Shown: piece after piece, positions 34,881 to 43,776 of the stretch
Position numbering within the stretch: position 1 is the stretch's first letter
Layout of the letters: each line of letters starts with the position of its first letter
Source of the DNA: Rathayibacter sp. VKM Ac-2804
GTDB taxonomy: Bacteria > Actinomycetota > Actinomycetes > Actinomycetales > Microbacteriaceae
Assembly: GCF_009866655.1 (NCBI RefSeq)
Contig: NZ_CP047420.1
Span: forward strand, 3,348,001-3,412,000
Length of the DNA stretch: 64,000 nt
Direction: 5' to 3'
Translations under genes and position numbers: made by a program
Notes under the pieces: generated by a model
What the model was told of the DNA's origin: nothing
Database searches by the model: none
The model's input: the letters and a program-made list of their open reading frames with translations, nothing else

Positions 34881-35441
34881 TCAGGGCAGGGGGCGCTCGA
34901 GGACGAAGTCCTCCTCGAGCCGGCCGCCGACGAGGAAGTGCCGGATGCCGACGGGCGCGAAGCCGTGCTTCGCGTAGAAGCGACGCGCGCGCTCGTTCTC
35001 CTGGTTCACGCCCAGCCAGACGCTGAGGGCGCCGATCGCGCGCGCCTCGTCGAGGGTCGCGGCCATCAGCCGCGCCGCGATCCCCGAGCCGTGACGGTCG
35101 GGCAGCGCGTAGCACTTGCTGAGCTCGATCGTCGGCCGGACCGTGACCGCGACCTCCGCCTCGGGGTCGGACGGCTCGCCCCGCACGAGCATCGTGTAGC
35201 CGAGCGCGCGCGAGTCGTCCTCCGCGAGGAACAGCACGCGACAGGGGTCGGCGAGGTAGCCGCGGAACCGCTCGACCGACAGCACGGTCCGGATGAAGTC
35301 GGCCTTCGCCTCCTCGGTGACGTGCGGAGGGCAGGCGAGCGGGAACGTCGCAGCGGCGACCGCCGCGAGCTCCTCCGCGTCAGCGGGCTGTGCGCGGCGG
35401 ACGGTCACGGGGTCGGCGCTCGGGCGGAGGGAGTCGGACAC
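34881..35441 (-). CDS. GNAT family N-acetyltransferase
   Basis: The 186-residue protein starts VTVRRAQPADAEELAAVAA, with IELSKCYALPDRHGSGIAARLMAATLDEA (acetyl-CoA loop) and LGVNQENERARRFYAKHGFAPVG, which is strongly GNAT and close to the RimI/diamine-acetyltransferase-like type. The GTG at 35441 has CATACT seven bases upstream and no ribosome site, so it may be leaderless. The substrate is unknown. Confidence 0.9.
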   Translation of the reverse strand: MSDSLRPSADPVTVRRAQPADAEELAAVAAATFPLACPPHVTEEAKADFIRTVLSVERFRGYLADPCRVLFLAEDDSRALGYTMLVRGEPSDPEAEVAVTVRPTIELSKCYALPDRHGSGIAARLMAATLDEARAIGALSVWLGVNQENERARRFYAKHGFAPVGIRHFLVGGRLEEDFVLERPLP

Positions 35442-35485
35442 GCCGTTCAGTATGCCCGGCGCGCGCGGCTCCCCCGGGACGACGA

Positions 35486-35517
35486 AGGAGGGGACCCGCC
35501 GAAGCGGATCCCCTCCT
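35486..35517 (-). terminator. terminator of the rplK-rplA operon
   Basis: AGGAGGGGA and TCCCCTCCT form a stem with an inner GCGG/CCGC extension, 36 bases past the rplA stop on the minus strand. Confidence 0.75.
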
Positions 35518-35552
35518 GTCACTGCCTGCGCAGCTCAGTGCTGTGCCGAGGC

Positions 35553-36245
35553 TCAGGCCAGGACGTTGACGTCCAGCGGGATGCCGGGGCCGAAGGTCGT
35601 CGAGACGGCGGCCTTCTGGATGTAGCGGCCCTTCGAGGAGGACGGCTTCAGGCGGACGATCTCGTCGAGAGCCGTCTTGAAGTTCTCCTGGAGCTGCTCC
35701 TCCGTGAAGGCGGCCTTGCCGACGACGAGGTGCACGTTGGCGTGCTTGTCGACGCGGAACTCGATCTTTCCGCCCTTGATCTCGGTCACGGCGCGCGCCA
35801 CGTCCGGGGTCACGGTGCCGGTCTTCGGGTTGGGCATGAGGCCGCGGGGGCCGAGCACCTTTCCGAGACGGCCGACCTGGCCCATGAGCTCCGGGGTCGA
35901 GACCGCGGAGTCGAACGAGGTGTAGCCGCCGGCGACCTTCTCGATGAGCTCGGCGCCGCCGACCTCGTCGGCGCCCGCGGCGATCGCGGCCTCAGCGGCC
36001 GGACCGGTCGCGAACACGATGACGCGGGCGGTCTTGCCCGTGCCGTGCGGCAGGATGACCGTGCCGCGGACCATCTGGTCGGCCTTGCGCGGGTCGACCC
36101 CGAGCTTGAGCGCGACCTCGACGGTGCTGTTGAACTTCGCCGAGCCGGTCTCGCGCGCGAGCGCGACGGCCTCGTCGGCGGTGTAGAACTTGCCCTCTTC
36201 GAGCTTGGCGGCGGCGGCCCGGTAGGCCTTCGACTTCTGTGCCAT
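35553..36245 (-). CDS. rplA: 50S ribosomal protein L1
   Basis: L1 forms the mobile L1 stalk of the large subunit. The 230-residue product starts [20 protein letters not shown] and contains [36 protein letters not shown] and [19 protein letters not shown], all conserved. AAGGAG precedes the ATG. It is the second gene of rplK-rplA. Unusually, rplJ-rplL does not follow; it lies 34.7 kb further along at the window start. Confidence 0.98.
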   Translation of the reverse strand: MAQKSKAYRAAAAKLEEGKFYTADEAVALARETGSAKFNSTVEVALKLGVDPRKADQMVRGTVILPHGTGKTARVIVFATGPAAEAAIAAGADEVGGAELIEKVAGGYTSFDSAVSTPELMGQVGRLGKVLGPRGLMPNPKTGTVTPDVARAVTEIKGGKIEFRVDKHANVHLVVGKAAFTEEQLQENFKTALDEIVRLKPSSSKGRYIQKAAVSTTFGPGIPLDVNVLA

Positions 36246-36325
36246 GTTGTTTCTCCTTGAAACGAGAATGTGGTTCTAGAGCCTGGCGGGCTCTCCCACG
36301 GTGTGAGTTCTGGAAAGGCGGAGGA

Positions 36326-36757
36326 CTAGCCCTCGACCGTGATGCCCATCGAGCGAGCCGTGCCGGCGATGATCTTCGAGGCGGCCTCGATGTCGTTCGC
36401 GTTGAGGTCGGTCTGCTTCGCCTCGGCGATCTCGCGGACCTGCGCCATGGTGAGCTTGGCGACCTTCACGGTGTGCGGGGTCGACGAGCCCTTGGCGACG
36501 CCGGCCGCCTTCTTGATGAGCTCCGCCGCGGGCGGGGTCTTCAGGATGAAGGTGAACGAGCGGTCCTCGTAGACGGTGATCTCGACGGGGATGACGTTGC
36601 CGCGCTGCGACTCGGTCTGCGCGTTGTACGCCTTGCAGAACTCCATGATGTTGACGCCGTGCTGACCGAGCGCCGGACCGATCGGAGGGGCCGGGTTCGC
36701 GGCGCCCGCCTTGATCTGGAGCTTGATCAGGCCGGTGACCTTCTTCTTGGGGGCCAT
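36326..36757 (-). CDS. rplK: 50S ribosomal protein L11
   Basis: L11 is part of the GTPase-associated centre. The 143-residue product ([74 protein letters not shown]) is full length. AAAGGA precedes the ATG. It follows nusG after about 200 bases that contain a hairpin (36908-36937), so rplK-rplA may have its own promoter. Confidence 0.98.
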
Positions 36758-36907
36758 TCAGGATTCCTTTTCTCAGGGTTCGAGTGGTCGGGGGCTCCCG
36801 GCCGCTCTCCCGCGCACCCGGCGGGGCCGGATCGCGGTGGAGGAGGGTCGGTCGGCGCGCACGAGAACGGGCGCCGACACGAAAACCCGTACGAGCTTAC
36901 ACGGCGA

Positions 36908-36937
36908 AGGCCCTCCCCGACAGTGCGGGAAGGGCCT
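36908..36937 (-). terminator. hairpin between nusG and rplK
   Basis: AGGCCCTCCCCG pairs with CGGGAAGGGCCT (one mismatch) 20-50 bases past the nusG stop codon. There is no strong T-run, so it may be a partial terminator or an attenuator between nusG and rplKA. Confidence 0.6.
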
Positions 36938-36957
36938 CGGCCGGACGGCGTCCGTCG

Positions 36958-37935
36958 TCAGAGCTTGGTGACCTGGTCGAACGACAGCTCGACCGGGGTC
37001 TCGCGCTCGAAGAGCGACACGAGCACCGTGAGCTTGCCGCTCTCGGGCTTGATCTCGCTGATCGAGCCGGGAAGACCCGCGAACGAGCCCTCCTTGATCG
37101 TGATGGTCTCGCCGATCTCGAAGTCGACCTCGGCGGGCAGCACGCGCTGGGCCTGCTTCTGGCCCTTGACGCCGGCCGTCTTGGACGGCGCGACCTCCTT
37201 GATCTCGACCAGGCTCTTCAGCATCGTGAAGGCCTCCTCGAAGCGCAGCGGCGTCGGGTTGTGGGCGTTGCCCACGAAGCCGGTGACACCCGGGGTGTGG
37301 CGGACGACCGACCACGAGTCCTCGTTGAGGTCCATGCGCACCAGCACGTAGCCGGGGATGCGCACGCGGGTGACCATCTTGCGCTGGCCGTTCTTGATCT
37401 CGACCACGTCCTCCATCGGGACCTGGACCTCGAAGATGTAGTCCTCGGCCTCGAGCGAGACCTTGCGGTTCTCGATGTTGGACTTCACGCGCTTCTCGAA
37501 GCCCGCGTAGGAGTGGATGACGTACCACTTGCCCAGCTTGCCGCGCAGCTCGGCGCGGAACGCCTCGTACGGGTCGATGTCGGCGAGGTCCTCGCCCTCG
37601 GCCTCCGCGTCCTCCGCGGCGACCTCGGCCTCGTCCTCGACGGCCTCGAGGGCCGCTTCGGCCTCCTCGACGGTGTCGATGTGCGCGGCCTCGTCGACGG
37701 CCGAGTCGGCCTCGGGGTCGTCGACCGAGCCGATCGCGTCGAGCGCGGCCTCGAGGTCCGACGCGAGGTCGTCCTCGGACTCGTTCTCGTCGATGATGCT
37801 CAGCGCGCCCTCCTCGGCGGGCTCGACGGCGTCCTCGGCCTGAGCCTGGGTGTCGCCCTCCTGAACCTCGTCGACCTCGGACGACTGCTCGGCGGCGGTG
37901 GCCCAGTCGACGTCGTCGCGGTTTCTGTCAGACAC
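36958..37935 (-). CDS. nusG: transcription termination/antitermination protein NusG
   Basis: The 325-residue protein has a standard NusG core (NGN domain from KWYVIHSYAGFEKRVKSNIE to GYVLVRMDLNEDSWSVVRHTPGVTGFVG, KOW domain with GETITIKEGSFAGLPGSISEI) preceded by about 125 residues rich in Glu, Asp and Ala. Long acidic N-termini are usual in actinobacterial NusG, although this one is on the long side. It lies between secE and rplK. Confidence 0.97.
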   Translation of the reverse strand: MSDRNRDDVDWATAAEQSSEVDEVQEGDTQAQAEDAVEPAEEGALSIIDENESEDDLASDLEAALDAIGSVDDPEADSAVDEAAHIDTVEEAEAALEAVEDEAEVAAEDAEAEGEDLADIDPYEAFRAELRGKLGKWYVIHSYAGFEKRVKSNIENRKVSLEAEDYIFEVQVPMEDVVEIKNGQRKMVTRVRIPGYVLVRMDLNEDSWSVVRHTPGVTGFVGNAHNPTPLRFEEAFTMLKSLVEIKEVAPSKTAGVKGQKQAQRVLPAEVDFEIGETITIKEGSFAGLPGSISEIKPESGKLTVLVSLFERETPVELSFDQVTKL

Positions 37936-38046
37936 TCGTAACTCTCTCTCGATCGATCGGCCGCGTCCCGTCCGGGAATCGCGTGCCGCTGCCGTCGGCG
38001 TCCCCCGCTCGTGCGGACGGGACGCTCCCGGGTCGGGTGGCGGGGG

Positions 38047-38322
38047 TCAGGCCGCCGGTGTGCCGAACACGTAGGTCACGGCGAGCGCGAACACCCAGTC
38101 CAGCAGCGACACCAGCGCCATCATGATCACGACGAAGATCAGGACCACGACGACGTAGTTGCCGAGTTCCTTCCGCGTCGGAGTGACGACCTTCTTCAGC
38201 TCGGCGATGACCTGCCGGATGAAGAGGGCGATGCGCGCGAACGGACTGCGCCGCGCCTCGCGCTGCTGATTGGCGATCGCGACGACGTCCTCGCTCGGCT
38301 CGTCGACTGCTTTCCCGGCCAC
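38047..38322 (-). CDS. secE: preprotein translocase subunit SecE
   Basis: SecE clamps SecY in the Sec channel. The 91-residue product has an N-terminal amphipathic segment (FIRQVIAELKKVVTPTRKEL, the conserved SecE motif) and a single transmembrane helix (NYVVVVLIFVVIMMALVSLL). I chose the GTG at 38322 because AAAGG lies nine bases upstream; the GTG at 38328 is too close to it. tRNA-Trp lies 112 bases upstream, which is the usual actinobacterial order. Confidence 0.95.
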   Translation of the reverse strand: MAGKAVDEPSEDVVAIANQQREARRSPFARIALFIRQVIAELKKVVTPTRKELGNYVVVVLIFVVIMMALVSLLDWVFALAVTYVFGTPAA

Positions 38323-38434
38323 CTGCACGCACCTTTCCCGCACCGGAACCTCCGGTGTGGCCGACCGCCCGTGGGCGGTCCTGGACCGATGACCGCTGCA
38401 TCGCGGGGACCGCGTGCGACGGGCATCGATGTGC

Positions 38435-38506
38435 AGGGCGGACAGGGCTCGAACCTGCAACCTGCGGTTTTGGAGACCGCTGCTCTACCAATTGAGCCAC
38501 CGCCCT
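38435..38506 (-). tRNA. tRNA-Trp (CCA)
   Basis: The minus strand folds as a complete cloverleaf: acceptor AGGGCGG with CCGCCCT, D-arm GCTC..GAGC, anticodon stem GCGGT/ACCGC with loop CTCCAAA giving anticodon CCA, and T-arm GCAGG TTCGAGC CCTGT-like. It lies just upstream of secE. Confidence 0.96.
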
Positions 38507-38728
38507 ATGGATGCCGTTGCGAGCATCCGAGGAGGAGCCGAACTCTTCCGAACCCCACCGCGGCCCTCTCGGGCGCTGCACCTGGACGGCGCTGCACCCT
38601 GGATGGCGCTGTGAATCCTGGCAGCGTTCGACTACCGCAGACGAGTGTACGTGGACCCGCTGGACGTGTCCAGCCGGGCGCAGCCCGTCGCCCGCCGCCC
38701 TCCGCGCCCGCGCGATACGCTGGCCGTC

Positions 38729-39955
38729 GTGTCCTCCACCACGCGCATCTCCGCCCGCATCGCCGCCATCGCCGAGTCCGCGACCCTCAAGGTCGACGCG
38801 AAGGCGAAGGCCCTCCAGGCCCAGGGGCGGCCCGTGATCTCCTACGCCGCGGGCGAGCCCGACTTCACGACGCCGCAGCACATCGTCGAGGCCGCGTCGG
38901 CCGCGGTGCTGGACCCGAAGAACTACCGGTACACCCCGGCGGCCGGCCTCCCCGACCTCCGCCAGGCGATCGCCGAGAAGACCGCGCGCGACTCCGGCTG
39001 GGCCGTCGAGGCGTCGCAGGTCGTCGTCACCAACGGCGGCAAGCAGGCCGTCTACCAGGCGTTCCAGACGCTCCTCGACGACGGCGACGAGGTGCTCGTG
39101 CCGACCCCCTACTGGACGACCTACCCCGAGGCGATCAAGCTCGCCGGCGGCGTCCAGGTCGACGTCTTCGCCGGCGCGGACCAGGGCTACCTGGTCACCG
39201 TCGAGCAGCTGGAGGCCGCGCGCACCGAGCGCACCAAGGTCCTCCTCTTCGTCTCCCCCTCCAACCCCACCGGCGCGGTCTACTCCGCCGAGCAGACGCG
39301 TGAGATCGGCGAGTGGGCCGAGGAGCACGGCCTCTGGATCATCGCCGACGAGATCTACCAGAACCTGGTCTACGCGGCCGAGGGGCAGGACGACGCGAGC
39401 CCGCTCACGCGCGCGACCTCGATCGTCGAGGCCGTCCCCGCGCTGCGCGACCGCACGATCCTCGTCAACGGCGTGGCCAAGACCTACGCGATGACCGGCT
39501 GGCGCGTGGGCTGGATGGTCGGCCCCGCCGACGCGATCAAGGGCGCCTCCAACCTGCAGTCGCACCTCTCGAGCAACGTCTCGAACATCTCGCAGCGCGC
39601 CGCCATCGCCGCCCTCACCGGCCCGCAGGAGCCCGCCGAGGAGATGCGCCTCGCCTTCGACCGCCGTCGCCGCGCCATCGTCGACGCGCTGAACGCGATC
39701 GACGGCGTCGACTGCCCGACCCCCGGCGGCGCGTTCTACGTCTACCCGGACGTCCGAGGACTGCTGAACCGCGAGTGGGACGGCGTCACCCCGACCACCT
39801 CGCTCGAGCTCGCCGACCTCATCCTCGAGAAGGCCGAGGTCGCCACCGTCCCCGGGGAGGCCTTCGGCCCCAGCGGCTACCTCCGCCTCTCCTACGCGCT
39901 CGGCGACGACGCGCTGATTGAAGGCGCGAAGCGCCTTCAATCGCTGTTCCGTTGA
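38729..39955 (+). CDS. pyridoxal-phosphate aminotransferase (aspartate aminotransferase, class I)
   Basis: The 408-residue enzyme resembles AspC/AAT subgroup Igamma: [98 protein letters not shown] with the PLP Lys in AKTYAMTG, and the substrate Arg in YLRLSYAL. The GTG at 38729 is preceded by TACGCT at seven bases, indicating a leaderless mRNA. The last 13 codons contain a perfect 27-base hairpin. Its position next to secE and murB is conserved in related bacteria. Confidence 0.94.
   Translation: MSSTTRISARIAAIAESATLKVDAKAKALQAQGRPVISYAAGEPDFTTPQHIVEAASAAVLDPKNYRYTPAAGLPDLRQAIAEKTARDSGWAVEASQVVVTNGGKQAVYQAFQTLLDDGDEVLVPTPYWTTYPEAIKLAGGVQVDVFAGADQGYLVTVEQLEAARTERTKVLLFVSPSNPTGAVYSAEQTREIGEWAEEHGLWIIADEIYQNLVYAAEGQDDASPLTRATSIVEAVPALRDRTILVNGVAKTYAMTGWRVGWMVGPADAIKGASNLQSHLSSNVSNISQRAAIAALTGPQEPAEEMRLAFDRRRRAIVDALNAIDGVDCPTPGGAFYVYPDVRGLLNREWDGVTPTTSLELADLILEKAEVATVPGEAFGPSGYLRLSYALGDDALIEGAKRLQSLFR
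39916..39942. repeat. perfect hairpin inside the aminotransferase 3' end
   Basis: GATTGAAGGCGC, loop GAA, GCGCCTTCAATC: a 12-bp perfect stem ending 13 bases before the stop codon. It is coding (IEGAKRLQS). No T-run follows. Confidence 0.8.
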
Positions 39956-40088
39956 GCTGATCTCCTCCTTCGTCGTCGATCAGCCGCGGTCGGCCGTTTG
40001 AGGTGGGCGCGTTCCGCAGAGCGTCCCGCGTCCACGCACGACGATTCGCTGGCACGCGAATCGCCGGTTGCGTTCGGCCCTGCTGCCG
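39953..40088 (+). repeat. 136-bp direct repeat, unit 1
   Basis: The first of two tandem units starts at the last base triplet of the aminotransferase gene (TGAGCTGATCTCCTCC). It contains an inner palindrome GATTCG-CTGGCACG-CGAATC near 40043. It differs from unit 2 by one base (T at 40072, C at 40223). Confidence 0.92.
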
Positions 40089-40103
40089 TGCCGACGGAGT
40101 TCC

Positions 40104-40239
40104 TGAGCTGATCTCCTCCTTCGTCGTCGATCAGCCGCGGTCGGCCGTTTGAGGTGGGCGCGTTCCGCAGAGCGTCCCGCGTCCACGCACGACGATTCGC
40201 TGGCACGCGAATCGCCGGTTGCGCTCGGCCCTGCTGCCG
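40104..40239 (+). repeat. 136-bp direct repeat, unit 2
   Basis: The second unit of the tandem pair is 151 bases on from unit 1 and 135 of 136 bases are identical. Its reverse complement opens a frame (SRASESSC...) in both units, but this looks like a shadow. Confidence 0.92.
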
Positions 40240-40300
40240 AGACCCCGGGCGGTGTCTCTTCCTGAAGTGCGGGGCTTCGCGGGAGGCCGGTCGTGGGCAT

Positions 40301-40337
40301 GACACGCCGAGTGGGGGAGCGCAAGTGGCATCTCGCG
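40301..40337 (+). repeat. palindromic element family 1, copy 5 (truncated)
   Basis: GACACGCCGAGTGGGGGAGC then GCAAGTGGCATCTCGCG retains the loop start and the right arm; the left arm GCGAGATGCCACTTGTGC is absent. It is probably a decayed or recombined copy. Confidence 0.75.
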
Positions 40338-40384
40338 GGGGCGGATGACTGGGCTCGGGGGACAGGACAGGGCACGCTGGGGGG

Positions 40385-41269
40385 ATGACGCCTGACGACG
40401 CCGTCCGAGTCCGTGATCTGCGGAAGGACTACGGGGGTGCGCCCGCGCTGAGCGGAGTCTCGTTCGAGATCGCGCGCGGGGAGACGTTCGCGCTGCTCGG
40501 CCCCAACGGAGCGGGCAAGTCGACGACGATCGAGATCCTCGAGGGGTACCGGGACCGCTCCGGCGGCGAGGCCTCGGTGCTCGGCGTGGATCCGCGCCAC
40601 GGCGACCTCGCCTGGAAGTCGCGGCTCGGGATCGTGCTGCAGTCCAGCGGCGAATCGGGCAACGCGACGGTCCGCGAGCAGATCGCGCACTTCGCGAGCC
40701 TCTACCCGAGCCCGCGGGACGTCGACGAGACGATCGAGGCGGTCGGACTCACGGCCAAGGCGCGCTCGCGCATCGGCAAGCTCTCCGGCGGGCAGCGCCG
40801 CCGCGTCGACGTGGCGCTGGGGATCGTGGGCCGCCCGGAACTGGTGTTCCTCGACGAGCCGACGACGGGCTTCGACCCGGAGGCGCGGCACTCGTTCTGG
40901 GACCTCGTCGCCCTCCTCAAGAGCGAGGGCACGACCATCCTGCTCACGACGCACTACCTGGACGAGGCCGCCCAGCTCGCCGACCGGGCCGCGGTCATCG
41001 CGGGCGGGCGGCTCCTCGCGATCGGTCCGATGGACGGGATCGGCGGCGAGGAGGCCCGCGTGCCGATCGTGCAGTGGCGGGAGGACGGCGCGCGGCGTCG
41101 ACGGCGCACGACGGAGCCGGCCCGCGTCGTCGCCGAGCTCAGCGCCCGCCTCGGCGAGCCGACGGCCCTCGAGGTCCTCCGGCCCAGCCTCGAGGACATC
41201 TACCTCGACCTGATCCGCGACGACCGTGCGGGCGAGACCGCCCTCGACGTGATCGGAGAGCCGGCATGA
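40385..41269 (+). CDS. ABC transporter ATP-binding protein (ABC-2 exporter type)
   Basis: The 294-residue ATPase has Walker A GPNGAGKST, Q-loop LQSSGESGNATVREQ, signature LSGGQRRR, Walker B LVFLDEPTTGFD and switch His TTHYLDEA. It carries an extra C-terminal domain of about 70 residues, like DrrA-type drug or polysaccharide exporters. It overlaps the permease gene by four bases (ATGA). Substrate unknown, possibly drug or lipid export. Confidence 0.94.
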   Translation: MTPDDAVRVRDLRKDYGGAPALSGVSFEIARGETFALLGPNGAGKSTTIEILEGYRDRSGGEASVLGVDPRHGDLAWKSRLGIVLQSSGESGNATVREQIAHFASLYPSPRDVDETIEAVGLTAKARSRIGKLSGGQRRRVDVALGIVGRPELVFLDEPTTGFDPEARHSFWDLVALLKSEGTTILLTTHYLDEAAQLADRAAVIAGGRLLAIGPMDGIGGEEARVPIVQWREDGARRRRRTTEPARVVAELSARLGEPTALEVLRPSLEDIYLDLIRDDRAGETALDVIGEPA

Positions 41270-42120
41270 GCGCCGTCACCGCACCCCGCCCCGCGCTTCG
41301 CACCGGCGTCGGCCGCACCCTCCGGCTCGGCGCAGCGCGCGCCCGCTACGAGGTGCGCTCCTACTTCCGTGCGCCCGACCAGGTCTTCTTCACCTTCCTC
41401 TTCCCCGTCCTGCTGCTCGCGATCTTCTCGGTCGCCTTCGGTGACGGCGCGGTCATGCAGGCCGACCCGCAGGATCCAGGGATCAGCATGGCCGAGTACT
41501 ACGTGCCGGGACTCGCAGCGGCGGGCATCCTGCTCTCCGGCGTGCAGAACCTCGGAGTCGACATCGCCATCGAGCGCGGCGACGGCACGCTCAAGCGCCT
41601 CGCGGGCGCTCCCCTGCCCGTCCTGAGCTACTTCCTCGGCAAGTTCGGCCAGGTGCTCGTCACCAGCGCCGCGCAGACGGCGCTGCTGCTCGCGGTCGCT
41701 GCGACCGCCTTCTCCGTGCCGCTGCCGACCGACGGCGGCCGCTGGGCGACCTTCGCCTGGGTCTACCTCGCCGGGGTCGCCACCTCGGCGATCCTCGGCA
41801 TCGCGGTCTCCGCACTCCCCCGCACAGGCAAGAGCGCGACGGCGGTCATCGTGCCGCCGCTGCTCGTGCTGCAGTTCATCTCGGGCTCCTACCTCTCCTT
41901 CACGACGCTGCCGGACTGGCTGCAGACGATCGCGAGCGTCTTCCCGCTCAAGTGGATCGCGCAGGGCATGCGCGCGGTCTTCCTGCCTGCCGACTTCGAG
42001 CAGGCCGAGGTGAACGGCGCGTGGGACCTGGCCGGAGTCGCGATCGTGCTCGGGATCTGGCTGGTGCTCGGCCTGATCGCGAGCCGCCTCACCTTCCGCT
42101 GGATCCGCCGCGACGCCTGA
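41266..42120 (+). CDS. ABC-2 type transporter permease
   Basis: The 284-residue permease has six hydrophobic segments (starting QVFFTFLFPVLLLAIFSVAF) and the DrrB-like GTLKRLAGAPLPVLSYFLGK loop. It forms an exporter with the ATPase whose gene it overlaps. The last two helices flank PDWLQTIASVFPLKWIAQGM, a family hallmark. A fragment of repeat family 2 follows the stop codon. Confidence 0.93.
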   Translation: MSAVTAPRPALRTGVGRTLRLGAARARYEVRSYFRAPDQVFFTFLFPVLLLAIFSVAFGDGAVMQADPQDPGISMAEYYVPGLAAAGILLSGVQNLGVDIAIERGDGTLKRLAGAPLPVLSYFLGKFGQVLVTSAAQTALLLAVAATAFSVPLPTDGGRWATFAWVYLAGVATSAILGIAVSALPRTGKSATAVIVPPLLVLQFISGSYLSFTTLPDWLQTIASVFPLKWIAQGMRAVFLPADFEQAEVNGAWDLAGVAIVLGIWLVLGLIASRLTFRWIRRDA

Positions 42121-42133
42121 CGGCACCGCTGCC

Positions 42134-42177
42134 GGCGGATCCCGACGCGCCGCTCCGCGGGCTGCTCGATCAGCAGG
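42134..42177 (+). repeat. inverted-repeat element family 2, fragment D
   Basis: GGCGGATCCCGACGCGCCGC followed by TCCGCGGGCTGCTCGATCAG keeps the right arm of the family-2 element only. It lies between the convergent ABC-2 permease and murB. Confidence 0.6.
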
Positions 42178-42206
42178 CTGGCGCGCGCTGCGCGATCTGT
42201 GGCGCG

Positions 42207-43334
42207 TCAGACGGTGGTGCCGACGACCACGGGCTCGGGGTGCAGGAGGATGCCGAACTCGGCGAGCACCCGGCCCTGCACGTAGCGGGCGAGCTCGGCG
42301 ATCTGCTCGGCGGTGGCGCCGCCGCGGTTCGTGAGCGCGAGGGTGTGCTTGCTCGACACCGCCGCGCGCGAGCCCGGGAGCGAGAAGCCGCGGGCGACCC
42401 CCGCGTGCTCGATCAACCACGCGGCGCTGAGCTTGACGAGCGCGTCGGGCGCGGACGGCGCGGGCAGCCGGATCGGCGCGCCCGCCTCGACGTCGGCGAG
42501 CGGCGTCACCAGGGGAGCCTCGCTCGCGGGGGTCTCGGGCCAGCGCGGGGCGGTCGGCGGAAGACCGCTCGCGGCCGCGACGGTGACGATCGGGTTGGTG
42601 AAGAAGGAGCCGGCGCTGGCGGTGTCCGGATCGTCCGCATCGAGCACCATGCCCTTCGCGCCGCGCAGCCGCAGCACGCTCGCGCGCACCTCGGCGAGCG
42701 GCACGCGATCGCCCAGTTCCGCGCCGAGCGCGCTGGCGAGCTGCCCGTAGGCGACGGGGGCGCCGAGGCCCGCACCGCCGACGTCCTCGAGCGCGAACTC
42801 GACCGCGAGGACGGCGCCGCGTCGACCCTGCTTGACGGCGGACGTCCGGTAGCCCAGCTCGAGCTCCGCCGCCGTCAGCCGCACGGGCTGGTGCGCGCCC
42901 TCGTCCAGGAAGTCGACCGCGACGAGGGTGTCGGAGAGCTCCTGACCGTAGGCGCCGATGTTCTGGACCGGCGACGCCCCGACCGTCCCGGGGATGCCGC
43001 TGAGCGCTTCGAGCCCGGCCCAGCCGCGCTCGACGGTGGCCGCGACGAGGCCGTCCCACGACTCGCCCGCCTGCACGCGCAGGTGCACCGCGCCCGGCCG
43101 GTCGGACGCCAGCCGCTCGATACCGGTCGTGCGGACCCGCACCACCGTCCCCTCGACACCCTCGTCGCCGACGAGGAGGTTGGAGCCTCCCCCCAGCAGC
43201 AGCCAGGGCTCGTCGTCGGCCCAGACCTCGCGGAGGGTCGCGATCAGCTCGGCCTCGGTGGCCGGCTCGAGCAGGCGCTCGGGGACCCCTCCGACGCGCA
43301 GAGTGGTGAGGGTGGAGAGGGCGGGTGCTGTCAT
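42207..43334 (-). CDS. murB: UDP-N-acetylenolpyruvoylglucosamine reductase
   Basis: MurB makes UDP-MurNAc for peptidoglycan. The 375-residue protein has the FAD-binding LTTLRVGGVPERL, LLGGGSNLLVGDEG, GLEALSGIPGTVGASPVQNIGAYGQEL and the catalytic SAGSFFTNPIV with Ser, ending with the Glu of LHPEPVVVG. It is a type I MurB of typical length for the actinobacterial group. It lies directly downstream of the two MaoC genes, with only ten bases between, so the three probably form one operon. Confidence 0.97.
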   Translation of the reverse strand: MTAPALSTLTTLRVGGVPERLLEPATEAELIATLREVWADDEPWLLLGGGSNLLVGDEGVEGTVVRVRTTGIERLASDRPGAVHLRVQAGESWDGLVAATVERGWAGLEALSGIPGTVGASPVQNIGAYGQELSDTLVAVDFLDEGAHQPVRLTAAELELGYRTSAVKQGRRGAVLAVEFALEDVGGAGLGAPVAYGQLASALGAELGDRVPLAEVRASVLRLRGAKGMVLDADDPDTASAGSFFTNPIVTVAAASGLPPTAPRWPETPASEAPLVTPLADVEAGAPIRLPAPSAPDALVKLSAAWLIEHAGVARGFSLPGSRAAVSSKHTLALTNRGGATAEQIAELARYVQGRVLAEFGILLHPEPVVVGTTV

Positions 43335-43344
43335 CGGGGCGCGA

Positions 43345-43776
43345 TCAGGCCAGCGAGACGCGCGCCTGGGCCTTGCCGAGCACGGCCTGGCCGCCGAAGG
43401 TCACGGCGAGGTCGATGCGCGCGGTCCCGGCCTCGGCGTCGAGCGCTCCGACCTTCGCGACGACGTCGAGCTCGGCGCCCTCCTTCGGGTCGACGACGAC
43501 CGGCCGGGTGAAGCGGACCTGGTAGTCGACGACGCGGCCGGGGTCGCCGACCCAGTCGACGACGACCTGGACGGCGGTGCCCATCGTGAGCATGCCGTGC
43601 GCGAGCACACCCGGCAGCCCGACCTCGGCCGCGACGTCGTCGCGGTAGTGGATCGGGTTGAAGTCGCCGGAGGCGCCGGCGTAGCGCACGAGCGAGCCGC
43701 GCTCCAGGTGGAAGCGCCGCTCGCCGACGACGTCGCCGACGGTGAGCTCGGACAGGAGGGGGCGCTCGGCGCTCAT
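43345..43776 (-). CDS. MaoC family dehydratase (HadB-like)
   Basis: The 143-residue hot-dog protein has the hydratase-2 motif YAGASGDFNPIHYRDDVAAE with catalytic Asp and His, then GVLAHGMLTMG. In mycobacteria the HadA/HadB pair forms a 3-hydroxyacyl-ACP dehydratase next to secE/nusG, and the same position is kept here. The ATG overlaps the upstream HadA-like stop (ATGA), so the two subunits are made together. Confidence 0.9.
   Translation of the reverse strand: MSAERPLLSELTVGDVVGERRFHLERGSLVRYAGASGDFNPIHYRDDVAAEVGLPGVLAHGMLTMGTAVQVVVDWVGDPGRVVDYQVRFTRPVVVDPKEGAELDVVAKVGALDAEAGTARIDLAVTFGGQAVLGKAQARVSLA

Larger units (their letters stand above)
39956..40384. other. 429-base intergenic region with tandem duplication and truncated palindrome
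   Basis: This gap holds the two 136-bp units (39953-40088 and 40104-40239), 15 bases between them, a degenerate family-1 palindrome (40301-40337), and the promoter region of the ABC exporter. CACGCT lies six bases before the ABC ATG. I see no gene in it. Confidence 0.7.
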
